This document shows, one piece after another, positions 1-7,951 of a DNA stretch of 64,000 nucleotides. A model generated the notes under the pieces. That model did not search any database. It had not been told where the DNA came from and saw only the letters and a list, made by a program, of their open reading frames with translations. How positions within the stretch are numbered: the first letter of the stretch is position 1; each line of letters begins with the position of its first letter. The stretch covers positions 62,001 to 126,000 of the forward strand of contig NZ_PVYW01000021.1 of the NCBI RefSeq assembly GCF_003001675.1, given 5' to 3'. The position numbers and the translations under genes are program-made. The stretch is from Cohnella sp. SGD-V74. GTDB lineage: Bacteria > Bacillota > Bacilli > Paenibacillales > Paenibacillaceae.

Positions 1-402
1 CAGCCGGTGTATCCGGAAGGGCGCACGCTGGGGAGGATCGCTTGGCATTTCGTCTCGAATATCCCGGAGTATTTAACGGAATTCGGCTTGCCGATCGCCG
101 AGGCGGGCGATGCGAACGAGGTGCCGTCCGCGCAGGAGATCGCGGAAGCCTTCAGGACGGTAGCCGCGAATGCGGGTAACGAGCTCAGGGAACAATGGAC
201 GGATGATACGCTGCGCCAAACCCAGAATGCGTTCGGACGAGTGGAGTCCAATGCCATGATTCTGATGGGACTGATCAAGCATATCGCCCACCATCGGGGA
301 CAGGTCACCGTCTTGATGCGCCAGGCGGAGCTGTCCATTCCTGCCGTGTATGGCCCTTCGAAGGAAGGCTGGGCGCGGCTCGGAGTGACTCCGCCGCTCT
401 AG
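1..402 (+). CDS. DinB family protein, 5' truncated by window edge
   Basis: The reading frame is open to the first base of the window, so the start lies upstream; the GTG at position 7 is internal. The visible part is a helical protein with the GRIAWHFVSNIPEY segment and the late KHIAHHRGQVTVLMRQ segment, typical of DinB/YfiT four-helix bundles. The histidine pair HH in the last helix belongs to the usual metal triad (the first histidine is probably the WHF one). DinB proteins are putative metal-dependent thiol transferases or damage-induced proteins; the substrate is unknown. The gene is followed by a long hairpin and converges on the DUF438 gene. The family call is good, the function open. 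Confidence 0.8.
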   Translation, partial: QPVYPEGRTLGRIAWHFVSNIPEYLTEFGLPIAEAGDANEVPSAQEIAEAFRTVAANAGNELREQWTDDTLRQTQNAFGRVESNAMILMGLIKHIAHHRGQVTVLMRQAELSIPAVYGPSKEGWARLGVTPPL

Positions 403-423
403 GACGCGTCACGCTGCAGTACG

Positions 424-482
424 GGAAGAGGCCGCTTCGCGAGAGGACTTGGACAGTCGACTCCGCGAGGACGGCCTCTTCC
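424..482. terminator. Inverted repeat between convergent genes
   Basis: An 11-bp perfect inverted repeat (GGAAGAGGCCG at 424-434 and its complement at 472-482) encloses about 37 nt. It lies between the convergent ends of the DinB and DUF438 genes. There is no clean T-run on either side, so it may be a weak bidirectional terminator or simply a stable 3'-end hairpin. Confidence 0.45.
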
Positions 483-519
483 TGCTCCGGCATTCCGACG
501 TGCTGCGCTAAAACGGGTT

Positions 520-534
520 TGCATACACGCCCTA
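520..534 (-). repeat. 15-bp gene-end motif, copy 1
   Basis: On the minus strand this reads TAGGGCGTGTATGCA, and its first three bases are the stop codon of the DUF438 gene. The identical 15-mer occurs at 61751-61765 (plus strand), where it again provides the TAG stop of an unrelated gene. Here the second half of the hairpin is degenerate (AACCCG); in the other copy it is a perfect 8-bp hairpin. Confidence 0.6.
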
Positions 535-1761
535 AGACATAATTCGTTTCTCTCCCTGGATGGCTTGAATAGGACCGATATTTTGCGTGAATTCCAGAGT
601 TCCCATGTAGGCGCCGGTATCGTCGCGAACCGCGAAGTAGCGGATGTACACGAACTTGTCGCGGAACGGGATCCAGAAGTCCTCCGAATCCTTCTTCCCC
701 GATTTGAAGTCGTCCAGCAGTGCTTCCACCACATGCGCGCTCTTGGGCGGGTGGCAATTTTGCACCGTTCTGCCGATCACGGCCTTCGTGCGCGCGAAGA
801 TCCTTTCTTTGCCGTGCGAGAAATAGCGGACGATATCGTTGTGATCGATAAACGTCAGATCGACGGGCAAGTGGTTCATGATCAGCTCCAGCTGCCGCAG
901 AGACAGCGTGCCGGTCTCCATCTTAATATATCCGTCGGCGATGGATTGTCCGTCCAGCCGATCTCTGTGGGGAATCCATTTCTCGGCTCCGTCGATCAGG
1001 CAGAAGCCGATGACCTCGCTCTCTCCCGCGATCTTGATCCATTCGTCCTCGGTCAGATGCTCCATCGCCATCGGAAAAAGAATTTGCTCTTCCCGATAGA
1101 TCATCCCTCGCGTCTGCTCCATGAGATCGTTCATTTCCCGAAGCAACGCCGTTTTATCCCCGTCGTAGTACGTTAAATTCCGTTTGGCCGCCTTAATGGC
1201 GTCCCGGATGAAGTCGTCCAGCCGCCACATATTGATGGAAGGCCCGTTAATTCCGTACTTCTCCAAGTAAGGGAACAACAGCTGCTCTTTGCGGGTATAA
1301 TGTTTGTCCACATCGAGCAGCAGATTGTAATCTTCGATCAGCTTGTACCGGCTCTCCTCGCCGTCGTCCTCCTCGAACTTCCGCAGATGCGGCTGCAGCC
1401 TCGTTTGGATCAGCTTTTCGATTTCCCTGTTTTCCAGAAGGAACGTATGGACGGGGTGTCCCGGTTCATCCTGCGGATGCTGCGCGCGCTTGATTTTCCC
1501 TTCGATGATCGACATATGCAGCGCGGACAACCGCTTGATCTCGCTCTCGGACAAGCCCTGCGACGCAATATATTCTCCCTGCAGCGCGGACAGTCCGGAC
1601 AGCTCCTCCAAAGTAATCTCCCCAATTTTCTCGTCGAAACAAGCTTGGACTTCTTCCTTGCTCTTGCCGTGGTAGAGATCCAGAAATATGTCCTTTAGAA
1701 TCGCCTGACGTTCCGTCTCCCGCCCAGAGAGGACTTCGCGGTTATTGATCAATTCGCTCAT
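532..1761 (-). CDS. DUF438 / hemerythrin HHE / PAS domain protein
   Basis: A 409-residue cytoplasmic protein. Residues 1-95 form the DUF438 region (IFLDLYHGKSKEEV). Residues 100-240 form a hemerythrin-like HHE domain with the ligand motifs HPVHTFLLEN, DKHYTRKEQLLFPYLE and EEQILFP, expected to hold a di-iron site. Residues 285-400 are a PAS domain (DLTFIDHNDIVRYFSHG, then IGRTVQNCHPPKS). Family members are thought to sense or bind oxygen or NO, or to act in iron-sulfur repair, but their roles are not settled. The ATG at 1761 has GGGAG upstream. The promoter carries an excellent FNR-type site and a Fur-like box, which fits a low-oxygen/iron role. Confidence 0.9.
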   Translation of the reverse strand: MSELINNREVLSGRETERQAILKDIFLDLYHGKSKEEVQACFDEKIGEITLEELSGLSALQGEYIASQGLSESEIKRLSALHMSIIEGKIKRAQHPQDEPGHPVHTFLLENREIEKLIQTRLQPHLRKFEEDDGEESRYKLIEDYNLLLDVDKHYTRKEQLLFPYLEKYGINGPSINMWRLDDFIRDAIKAAKRNLTYYDGDKTALLREMNDLMEQTRGMIYREEQILFPMAMEHLTEDEWIKIAGESEVIGFCLIDGAEKWIPHRDRLDGQSIADGYIKMETGTLSLRQLELIMNHLPVDLTFIDHNDIVRYFSHGKERIFARTKAVIGRTVQNCHPPKSAHVVEALLDDFKSGKKDSEDFWIPFRDKFVYIRYFAVRDDTGAYMGTLEFTQNIGPIQAIQGEKRIMS

Positions 1762-1782
1762 AACATCACTCCCGATGTTTAC

Positions 1783-1797
1783 CGATAATTATTCTCA
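1783..1797 (-). promoter_or_regulatory. Fur-type box at start of DUF438 transcript
   Basis: The minus strand reads TGAGAATAATTATCG, matching the 7-1-7 Fur consensus TGATAATNATTATCA at 12 of 14 defined positions. It overlaps the start point (about 1797) predicted from the FNR site and the -10 element, a position suited to repression. PerR uses a related box and cannot be excluded. Confidence 0.55.
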
Positions 1798-1803
1798 ATA
1801 TTA

Positions 1804-1846
1804 ACTGTAGCATCAGTCGCCGCTGTTCTTCGTGACGGACATCACA
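1804..1846 (-). promoter_or_regulatory. FNR-type activator site with -10 box for the DUF438 gene
   Basis: The minus strand reads TGTGATGTCCGTCACG (1846 to 1831), matching TGTGA-N6-TCACA at nine of ten defined positions. Twenty-one bases further is a -10 candidate, TACAGT (1809 to 1804), with no good -35. The site centre then lies 41.5 bp from the predicted start, exactly the class II FNR/CRP activator geometry. Anaerobic activation is therefore the best reading. Confidence 0.65.
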
Positions 1847-1860
1847 GTTTCGGCCGAAGG

Positions 1861-1990
1861 GCGGCTATACAAGATTATCGATAAAAAAGAAGGGCATCTA
1901 TCTCCCGGCATCGGAAGGAGATAGATGCACCGTACATTAACCATCAATAATCGTTCGGTACGACTCTTTTTACTTATGAGACAGCCTCTT
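1861..1990. repeat. Nested palindromic element, copy A (shortened)
   Basis: This contains a perfect 12-bp inverted repeat, GCATCTATCTCC (1894-1905) and its complement (1917-1928), around an 11-nt loop. It is flanked by an outer imperfect repeat (GATTATCGAT near 1873; ATCAATAATCG near 1945) and ends with TTACTTATGAGACAGCCTCTT. The opposite terminus is degenerate and the central hairpin of the full-length copies is missing. It lies between the DUF438 promoter and the end of the glucanase gene. Confidence 0.8.
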
Positions 1991-2004
1991 CAGATTTGAC
2001 CGAC

Positions 2005-5000
2005 TTACCAGTTGTTGCCCGATCCCCGAATGACGGTGAAGTTCGGGCTCTTATTCTCGCCGTAGATCGCCGTGACGCCGGGGTTGTTCACCTTGACGTT
2101 GGTGAAGCTGGCCGAGCCGACAACCGGCCCTTGCCCGTCTTCCGCCTTGGCGACGAGCTTGATGCCGTAGCGGGACGGATTGTTGATCGTGATGTTCTCC
2201 AGACGAATGTTCTGCATCGGCAGATTTTCCGGAGACTTCGATTGGAACATCAGTCCGAAGTACACCGGGTTGTTGATGTCGACGTTTTTGACGACGATGT
2301 TCTTGAAGTCTCTGTCGCCGCCGAAGAACCAGATCGCGCCGAAGTTCTGGTACTCGTTGATTTTGTCGTCGGCTCCGACGCTGGTCCAGAAATCCCCGCC
2401 CGTGCGGTCCAGCGTAACTCCGTCGATGACCGTATCCAGGGCGCCGAAGCCGAGCGTGTTATACCCGAAGCTCAGGCTGCTTACGGTCACGCCGGGATAC
2501 GTCAGCGTATCCGCGCCGTACAGGTTCTGGAACAAGTTGTCCTGGCCGCCGTAGACGGCGAAAGCGGCGGCGCGCCGGACGTTGGTGGCGGTCAGGTTCG
2601 TGTACTTGTTGCCCACGTTGTAGGAGCCGCCGGCGTCGATGGCGCTGAACAGGGCGAACGCGTCGTCTCCGGCGCCGCGGGAGTAGTTATTGTCGATGAT
2701 GTTATAGGACGAGCCGTTCGTCATATTGATGCCGTCCGCGAATACGTTTTTGATCCGGTTGTTCTTGAACGTGTTGTAGGAAGAGTTCACTCCCCAGTAC
2801 AGGCAGATGAAATGCTCGGCCCAGATGTTCTCGATGGTGACATTCTGCATGCCGTTGCCGTCGATGAACTTGCCGGGACCGTCCTGCCTGTAGACGTAGT
2901 TGCCCCAAGCGGACAAATCCTTGATCGTGGTGCCGTTGGCCGAGGACGAAATATTGAATCCGACGTCGGTGTTCGTCTGGTTCTGAGGAGCCACCAGCTT
3001 TGTATGCCACGGGCCAGCGCCGATAATTTCGGTGGCCCGGCCGTACAGGAAGATTTTCGACGAGATCGTCCATTCGCCCGCGGGAATGAAGATGCCCTTC
3101 TTGGACGAATCCTGACGGAACTCGTTCAGAGCCTGCTCGATCGACTTGCTGGCGGACACCTCCACGTACTTGCTCGGGTCCGGATTCGAGGCGGGCGGAG
3201 CGACGTTCTCCGTCTCGATCATGTCCACATAGATCCAGGACACGTCCCCAGCGTCCTTCTGAATCCGAATTTTCGTTCCGGCCGGATAGACCTGGTCGAG
3301 CATCAACTGCGAATCCTCGTAGAGCCAGTAGGCTTTGGAGCCGGAATTATTGTAGCCGAGCTGTCCGAGAGTCGTCGGAGTCGCATAGACATAAGAGAAC
3401 TTGGACGTGACGGTGAAGTTGCCTTTATCCGCCCCGTTCGCATAGATGCTGATCGTACCGGTAGTGTTCTCCGCCACAGCGTTGCGAAGGACGAACGCGT
3501 TCGCCGGAGCCGTCAGCGTGAACTCCACGTACTCGCCGGTCGCGTCCAGGAGGACGGCCGAGCGGCCGGAAGCTTCGCCCGCGAAGTCGCCCGGCGTGAA
3601 GTTCGGAGCGAGTCTCGTGCCGTTGGTGCTGTTGGCGGCGGCTTCGGCTTCGAGAATGGTGAATGGCATGTTGGCCCCTCGACCGGAATAGAGGCTCGAT
3701 GTGCTGACGTTGTTCGCCTGCTTGATGGCGACTTCGTTCGCATCGGCCGCAACCGTCGTCGTGACGGTGTAACTGCCGTTGACGGCGGTCCATGTGCCCA
3801 GGCTGACATTGGCCGACGCTCCTGCCGCCAGCGAACCGTTGTAAGAGCCGTTGAACGTCTGAACGGTGGCTCCCGCCGCATTTTTCAGCACGAGCGAGAT
3901 GCCGTGAGCGCCGCCCGCCGAAGCGATGTTTCCTTGGTTTTTCACATTCACCGTGAACGTGACGGTATTGCCCGCGCTCGGATTGGAAGGCGTCCATGAA
4001 GCGGTCGCGATCAGGTCGGAGCTTTGCACCTGGCCGACGGCCAGCGGCGACGACGAGGTGAAGCTGTTGTTCGAATTGTCCGTCTCGACGACCGTATCGT
4101 TCTCGTCTACCTTGGCCGTGACGGAATAAGAACCGGCGTCCTTCGGCCCGATGTTGGCGGAGACGGTCGTCGATGCGCCCGCCGCAAGCGCTCCTACGGC
4201 AGCCGTTCCGACAAGGCTGCTGTCGAGATAGAAGTTTACGCTCGCAGCCGGAGAGGCGACCGAACCGGCATTCTGAACGGCTGCGCTAAGCGTGATGGCG
4301 TTGGTCTCGACGGGGGATGCCGGAGACCACGTCAGTCCGGTAACCGTCAAGTCCGGATTCGGCGCCGGGGTGCCGATAATCTGGAACTCGGCGACTTGCC
4401 CGCCGGGAGCGCCGGAGTTGGCCGTGAACCGAAGCTGAACGCGGCTTGCCGTGGCGTTCACCGGAATCGTAACCGTGTTCTGCGAAGCCGGGTTGAACGT
4501 ATACGTGGCCGCGGACACCAGATTCGCGAAGGTCGTGGAATTCTGGTCGTGTCCGAGCACTTGGATCGTCTGCATCCGGGTCGCCCATGCGCCGGCCGGA
4601 TTCAGCTTGATCACGACGGACGAGATGTTGGCGTTGGCGCCAAGATCCACGGTAAGCGTGCCGGGATGTCCGCCTGCCTCCCAATAGGTATTGATATCGT
4701 TGTCGTTGGCGTTCTCCGCCGTAAAAATATAGGTCGAAGAGGAGGCCGCGATCGGCTTGCCGAGGGCCAGGTTCGTCTCGTTGCCGCCGCCGGAGCCGTT
4801 CCTCGTCACGGAGTTGCTCGGCGGGGAGACGTTGCCCGCGGCGTCCTTGGCGACGACATAGTAGGTCACCGCAGCGCTTGAAGGCTGGTTGTCCGTATAG
4901 CTGAGCGTCTCGCCATTCACGCTGCCGCGCAGTTGTCCATTGGCATAGACGTCATAGCCGGTAACCGCGACGTTATCCGTCGAAGCGTTCCAGGTCAGCT

Positions 5001-5985
5001 GGATCGCGCCGGAGGACGGCTGCGTGTAAGCGAGATTGCCCGGCGCCGTAGGAGGCTGGGTGTCCGCGGAGCTGCCGGGAACGAAGTTGATCCAGTTGAT
5101 GTTGAAATCATAGCCGGTGGCGTGGATGCGAAGCGTTTGCGGTCCGGCGGCAAGCGTTACGCTGGCGGTGACCGTCTGCCAATTTTGCCAGCCTCCGGTG
5201 TTCGGCACCGCCGTCGTCGCAAGCGTCGTTCCGCCGGAACGCAGCTGAAGCTGGCCCGTGGAGGCGGTGCTGGCGACCCGGTATTCGACGGTGTACACGC
5301 CCGCGGCCTGCACATCGACGTTGTAATCCAGCCAATCGCCCACGTTGATCCATCCGACGTTAAGCCCGCCGCCGGTATCCGTCGTCGTCTCGGTCTGGAT
5401 TCCGTTCATCGCGCTGTAATTTTCCGCTTCGATCTTGCCTGGAATAACCGAAGGTCCGGACGGGGAAGCGCCGTACACTTCGAGCTCGGACAATTGACCG
5501 GCCGGCCACCCGGTGTTGGCGGCGAAGAGAACGCGCACGTAGCGAGCGCTGGCGGCGGCGAAGTCGATCGCGACCGAATTGCCCGCGCTTGGGTTAAACG
5601 CGTAGCTGGCTGACGGCTTCAGATCCGAGAAGCCGGTTCCGTTAAGGCTTCCCTGAACGGAGAGAGTCTGCGTGCGGCTCTCCCATCCGGCCGGCAGCTT
5701 CAGCACGACTTGGTCGATCGAGACCGCGCTGCCGAGATCGACTTGAACCCATTGCGGGAAAGCGTTGTTGACGCTCTCCCAGTACGTGGCGGCGTTGCTG
5801 TCCGTCACATTGGACGCGACGTAGACATCGGCATGCCCGGATTCCGACGCGGGTTTGCCCGCGGCCAAATTCGGGCCTCCGGCCGCATGAACGGAAGCGG
5901 GAGCCCCGACGGAGGACAGGAACGTCCCGAAGATGAGCGTCACCATGCAGATCCAAGCGACAGCTCGTCCTTGCCTTTTCATCAT
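2005..5985 (-). CDS. Secreted multimodular GH87 alpha-1,3-glucanase (mutanase/mycodextranase type)
   Basis: From the ATG at 5985 (SD GAAAGGAG) the product has 1326 residues; an upstream in-frame extension lacks an SD. Order: signal peptide (1-34), discoidin (about 37-172), CBM6 (180-306), fibronectin III (311-396), second discoidin (404-541), two CARDB domains (546-770), a beta-sandwich region (773-926) and a right-handed beta-helix catalytic domain (935-1326). FADGIN carries D1084 and GAGDD carries D1107 and D1108; the spacing of 23 and 24 residues equals that of the three catalytic aspartates known in Paenibacillus GH87 enzymes. The enzyme should cleave alpha-1,3-glucan of fungal walls or dental mutan outside the cell. 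The discoidin-CBM6-repeat-discoidin architecture is that of known GH87 glucanases. A cre site in the leader suggests CcpA repression. Confidence 0.88.
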   Translation of the reverse strand: MMKRQGRAVAWICMVTLIFGTFLSSVGAPASVHAAGGPNLAAGKPASESGHADVYVASNVTDSNAATYWESVNNAFPQWVQVDLGSAVSIDQVVLKLPAGWESRTQTLSVQGSLNGTGFSDLKPSASYAFNPSAGNSVAIDFAAASARYVRVLFAANTGWPAGQLSELEVYGASPSGPSVIPGKIEAENYSAMNGIQTETTTDTGGGLNVGWINVGDWLDYNVDVQAAGVYTVEYRVASTASTGQLQLRSGGTTLATTAVPNTGGWQNWQTVTASVTLAAGPQTLRIHATGYDFNINWINFVPGSSADTQPPTAPGNLAYTQPSSGAIQLTWNASTDNVAVTGYDVYANGQLRGSVNGETLSYTDNQPSSAAVTYYVVAKDAAGNVSPPSNSVTRNGSGGGNETNLALGKPIAASSSTYIFTAENANDNDINTYWEAGGHPGTLTVDLGANANISSVVIKLNPAGAWATRMQTIQVLGHDQNSTTFANLVSAATYTFNPASQNTVTIPVNATASRVQLRFTANSGAPGGQVAEFQIIGTPAPNPDLTVTGLTWSPASPVETNAITLSAAVQNAGSVASPAASVNFYLDSSLVGTAAVGALAAGASTTVSANIGPKDAGSYSVTAKVDENDTVVETDNSNNSFTSSSPLAVGQVQSSDLIATASWTPSNPSAGNTVTFTVNVKNQGNIASAGGAHGISLVLKNAAGATVQTFNGSYNGSLAAGASANVSLGTWTAVNGSYTVTTTVAADANEVAIKQANNVSTSSLYSGRGANMPFTILEAEAAANSTNGTRLAPNFTPGDFAGEASGRSAVLLDATGEYVEFTLTAPANAFVLRNAVAENTTGTISIYANGADKGNFTVTSKFSYVYATPTTLGQLGYNNSGSKAYWLYEDSQLMLDQVYPAGTKIRIQKDAGDVSWIYVDMIETENVAPPASNPDPSKYVEVSASKSIEQALNEFRQDSSKKGIFIPAGEWTISSKIFLYGRATEIIGAGPWHTKLVAPQNQTNTDVGFNISSSANGTTIKDLSAWGNYVYRQDGPGKFIDGNGMQNVTIENIWAEHFICLYWGVNSSYNTFKNNRIKNVFADGINMTNGSSYNIIDNNYSRGAGDDAFALFSAIDAGGSYNVGNKYTNLTATNVRRAAAFAVYGGQDNLFQNLYGADTLTYPGVTVSSLSFGYNTLGFGALDTVIDGVTLDRTGGDFWTSVGADDKINEYQNFGAIWFFGGDRDFKNIVVKNVDINNPVYFGLMFQSKSPENLPMQNIRLENITINNPSRYGIKLVAKAEDGQGPVVGSASFTNVKVNNPGVTAIYGENKSPNFTVIRGSGNNW

Positions 5986-6026
5986 TTGTATTCTCCTTTC
6001 ATATTGGAGGTTCTCGATTCGTTGCT

Positions 6027-6095
6027 CTAAGCTGCGTCTCCCATTCGCTCCTTCCAATCTGAATTTTCTTTTTCTTCTAATGTAAGCGATATCAT
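6027..6095 (-). CDS. Possible 22-residue leader peptide upstream of the glucanase
   Basis: A strong SD (GGAAGGAGG, 6117 to 6109) sits in the glucanase leader, 8 nt before ATGAAATGA and 13 nt before a second ATG at 6095 that opens a 22-codon frame (MISLTLEEKEN...). It ends about 40 nt before the glucanase start. The sequence resembles no known leader peptide. It may be translated as an upstream ORF, or the SD may be fortuitous. Confidence 0.3.
   Translation of the reverse strand: MISLTLEEKENSDWKERMGDAA
6081..6094. promoter_or_regulatory. Consensus cre (CcpA) site in glucanase leader
   Basis: TGTAAGCGATATCA, flanked by A and T, matches the full WTGNAANCGNWNNCAW consensus without mismatch. It lies about 50-60 nt downstream of the predicted transcription start, a position where CcpA typically acts as a roadblock. 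Carbon catabolite repression of a secreted polysaccharidase is expected. Confidence 0.7.
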
Positions 6096-6149
6096 TTCAT
6101 AGTGCGTTCCTCCTTCCCGAAAAAAACTTTTTTTGGGGACTGCACCCTG

Positions 6150-6178
6150 ATCATATGACAGTCGGGGCTTCCGGTTAA
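6150..6178 (-). promoter_or_regulatory. Putative SigA promoter of the glucanase gene
   Basis: On the minus strand TTAACC (6178 to 6173) and TATGAT (6155 to 6150) are separated by 17 bp, giving a start near 6143 and a leader of about 158 nt. The leader contains a 7-bp A/T self-complementary stretch, the leader SD and the cre site. Confidence 0.5.
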
Positions 6179-6283
6179 GGAGTGATTCTATCGAGATGAT
6201 GTGCGCGATTATGCAATAGGCGGAGAATATGGGGGAAAACAGGCCGCCGCCTCCGGTATCGAACCAGGAGGCGGCGTTAACGG

Positions 6284-7063
6284 TTAAGAGGGCGAGTAGG
6301 AGGAGAGGACCTTTCCTTGCGAATCGAGAGCGTCGATCCGATAATCGTCTACAGGCACGGTCATGTCGGCGAACCAGTACCGCGAACCGTCCGGACAAGG
6401 AAACACTTGGGCGGCCCATTGCCGTCCGCTCCCGTCTGTGACGAGGATGCCGGCGATATCGGTCTTGAAGAGCTTTCCGGTAAGGACGTTAAGCTCGCCG
6501 TAAGTCATGAGTCCGTCATATCTGACTCCGGGCATCGATTCCTGTCCGCTCAGCGTTCCGAATTCGCTGTAGGCCAGAGCCCAGCCGTCGAGGCCGGTGC
6601 CGACGGAACGATCGCCGCCGTAATCCGTCCATTTCAGAATGTCCACGAACAGCTCGGAGCGTTCGGTCGATTCGGGAGGAGCGGAATAGATCAAGACCAG
6701 GTCGTCGTAGATGCGCTTCTCCGCCAGAATCCGTTTCTCGAATCCCTGGACGCCGCGCAGATGGATCAGAGTATCGCGAATATCGGGATCGAGCGCGGCG
6801 GCTCCCGCGGTTTCCGCGGATGCGGACGCCGGAGGCGCGGATTGCTGTTGTTGCGCGAACAGAAGAACGACGCACAGCATGGCCGAGACTGCGGTAGCGA
6901 TGGCAAGCATCCAGCGTCTGGACGGAAGCGCGGTTTGCCGTTCGGACTCGGCCAGCGCCTGCTTATAGATGCGGCCGGCGAGCTCCTTCGTGAACGTTGC
7001 CGTTCGGAGAGGCTGGTCTTTCTTCAAGGTCTCGTACCATTCGGGATTAGATGAATTGTTCAT
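6284..7063 (-). CDS. Membrane anti-sigma factor candidate
   Basis: A 259-residue protein with a cytoplasmic N-terminus (about 48 residues), one transmembrane helix (about 49-70, WMLAIATAVSAMLCVVLLF) and an extracytoplasmic C-terminal domain of about 185 residues with no recognised motif. Its start overlaps the end of the ECF sigma factor gene by 17 nt, so the two are translationally coupled. This arrangement, the single membrane helix and the size are typical of anti-sigma factors that hold an ECF sigma at the membrane. No zinc-type HxxxCxxC motif is seen in the N-terminal part, so it is not a classical ZAS protein. The signal is unknown. Confidence 0.7.
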   Translation of the reverse strand: MNNSSNPEWYETLKKDQPLRTATFTKELAGRIYKQALAESERQTALPSRRWMLAIATAVSAMLCVVLLFAQQQQSAPPASASAETAGAAALDPDIRDTLIHLRGVQGFEKRILAEKRIYDDLVLIYSAPPESTERSELFVDILKWTDYGGDRSVGTGLDGWALAYSEFGTLSGQESMPGVRYDGLMTYGELNVLTGKLFKTDIAGILVTDGSGRQWAAQVFPCPDGSRYWFADMTVPVDDYRIDALDSQGKVLSSYSPS

Positions 7064-7583
7064 GGGCGCCCTCGTCCTCCTTCAGCAGACTCGTAAGTTT
7101 CTTGCGGGCTCCGAACAACCTCGATTTCGCCGTTCCCTCGGGTATGCCGAGCAGGGAAGCGATCTCCCCGAGCGAAAGCTGATGCCTGGCGTGCAGCAGC
7201 AGAATCTCCCGATGCTTGGCGGGAAGCCGAAACACCCGGCGCCATACTTCGTTCGTCGCTTCCTCGTCGAGATACGCTTCCTCGGCGGAACGGTGGTGGC
7301 CGCCGGGAACGATCCGATCGAGCAGCAGCGCCCTGCGGATAAAAGCCGAGCTTCTATAGTTGTAGCTCAGATTGCGCGTAATGCGGAGCAGCCAAGTTTT
7401 CACGGACGCCTCTCCCCGGAACGAAGCGAAGTGCCGATAGGCCCTCAAGAACGCTTCCTGAACGATATCGTCCGCGATGGCCCGGTCCCGGCAGATCAGG
7501 TAAGCATAGTTCCAGACTTCTTGGCCGTAGTCGCGCATGAGCGATTCCAGCGTCTCCGCGTCCATGGAAGCGGCGTGTTTCAA
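7047..7583 (-). CDS. ECF-type RNA polymerase sigma factor
   Basis: A protein of about 178 residues with sigma region 2 (ADDIVQEAFLRAYRHFASF, with the core-binding and -10 recognition helices) and region 4 (LPAKHREILLLHARHQLSLGEIASLLGIPEGTAKSRLFGARKKL, a helix-turn-helix for the -35). The start is uncertain: the listed TTG at 7583 lies far from the SD, whereas a CTG at 7598 lies 7 nt after a near-perfect SD (GGGAGGTGA, 7613 to 7605) and would add five residues; an ATG six codons inside has no SD. The membrane protein gene overlapping its 3' end is the likely anti-sigma factor. Confidence 0.9.
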   Translation of the reverse strand: MKHAASMDAETLESLMRDYGQEVWNYAYLICRDRAIADDIVQEAFLRAYRHFASFRGEASVKTWLLRITRNLSYNYRSSAFIRRALLLDRIVPGGHHRSAEEAYLDEEATNEVWRRVFRLPAKHREILLLHARHQLSLGEIASLLGIPEGTAKSRLFGARKKLTSLLKEDEGAHEQFI

Positions 7584-7644
7584 GTAATCGTAGCTCAGCG
7601 ACGATCACCTCCCGAAGAATAGACAAGACGGACCGGCTCGAGGT

Positions 7645-7806
7645 TCACTTTGTCGGACGGCTTTCCCATTTCTTCTTGAGCTTTCGGAGGAACCCCCGTT
7701 GCTTCTTCTCCATCTCGACGTGCCGGAGGTACTGCAGCAGCAGCCGGTATCTCCGATCGTCGTTATGGTCGATTTTGCGCATTTCTTCAAGGATGTCTTT
7801 CTGCAT
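7645..7806 (-). CDS. Small basic hypothetical protein (53 aa)
   Basis: An ATG at 7806, preceded by GGAGTGG, opens a 53-codon frame rich in Lys, Arg and Glu (MQKDILEEMRKIDHNDDRRY..., ending KKKWESRPTK). It lies directly upstream of the ECF sigma gene in the same direction, with about 50 nt between them. The composition suggests a soluble, strongly charged helix. I do not recognise it. Position and codon use make it a plausible first gene of the sigma operon. Confidence 0.5.
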   Translation of the reverse strand: MQKDILEEMRKIDHNDDRRYRLLLQYLRHVEMEKKQRGFLRKLKKKWESRPTK

Positions 7807-7916
7807 GGGGAATCCACTCCGTCAGTTCAGTACTCTGCGTCATTCATTTTAGCGCTGCGGACTCAACATTTTCTGAACAGTGCCTTTCGAAGCCGAATGT
7901 CCCCCTTAAAATGAGC

Positions 7917-7942
7917 AGCCCCCCGCGATCCCGCGGGGGGCT
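7917..7942 (-). terminator. GC-rich terminator hairpin after the GNAT gene
   Basis: A perfect 11-bp stem (AGCCCCCCGCG and complement) with a 4-nt loop lies 10 nt beyond the stop of the minus-strand GNAT gene. The following T-tract is short (ATTTT), but no other terminator is seen between the two minus-strand genes. Confidence 0.6.
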
Positions 7943-7951
7943 TGAACTGGG

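Noticed and set aside
1996..3999. 667-codon plus-strand open frame opposite the glucanase
   Set aside because: Repetitive Val/Arg/Asp composition without domain or SD; it mirrors the third-position GC bias of the GH87 gene.
6121..6175. Part of the glucanase upstream region (GGGGACTGC...GACAGTCGGGG) as a sixth palindromic element
   Set aside because: Only a vague likeness to the CTGTC end; none of the internal stems of the family is present.
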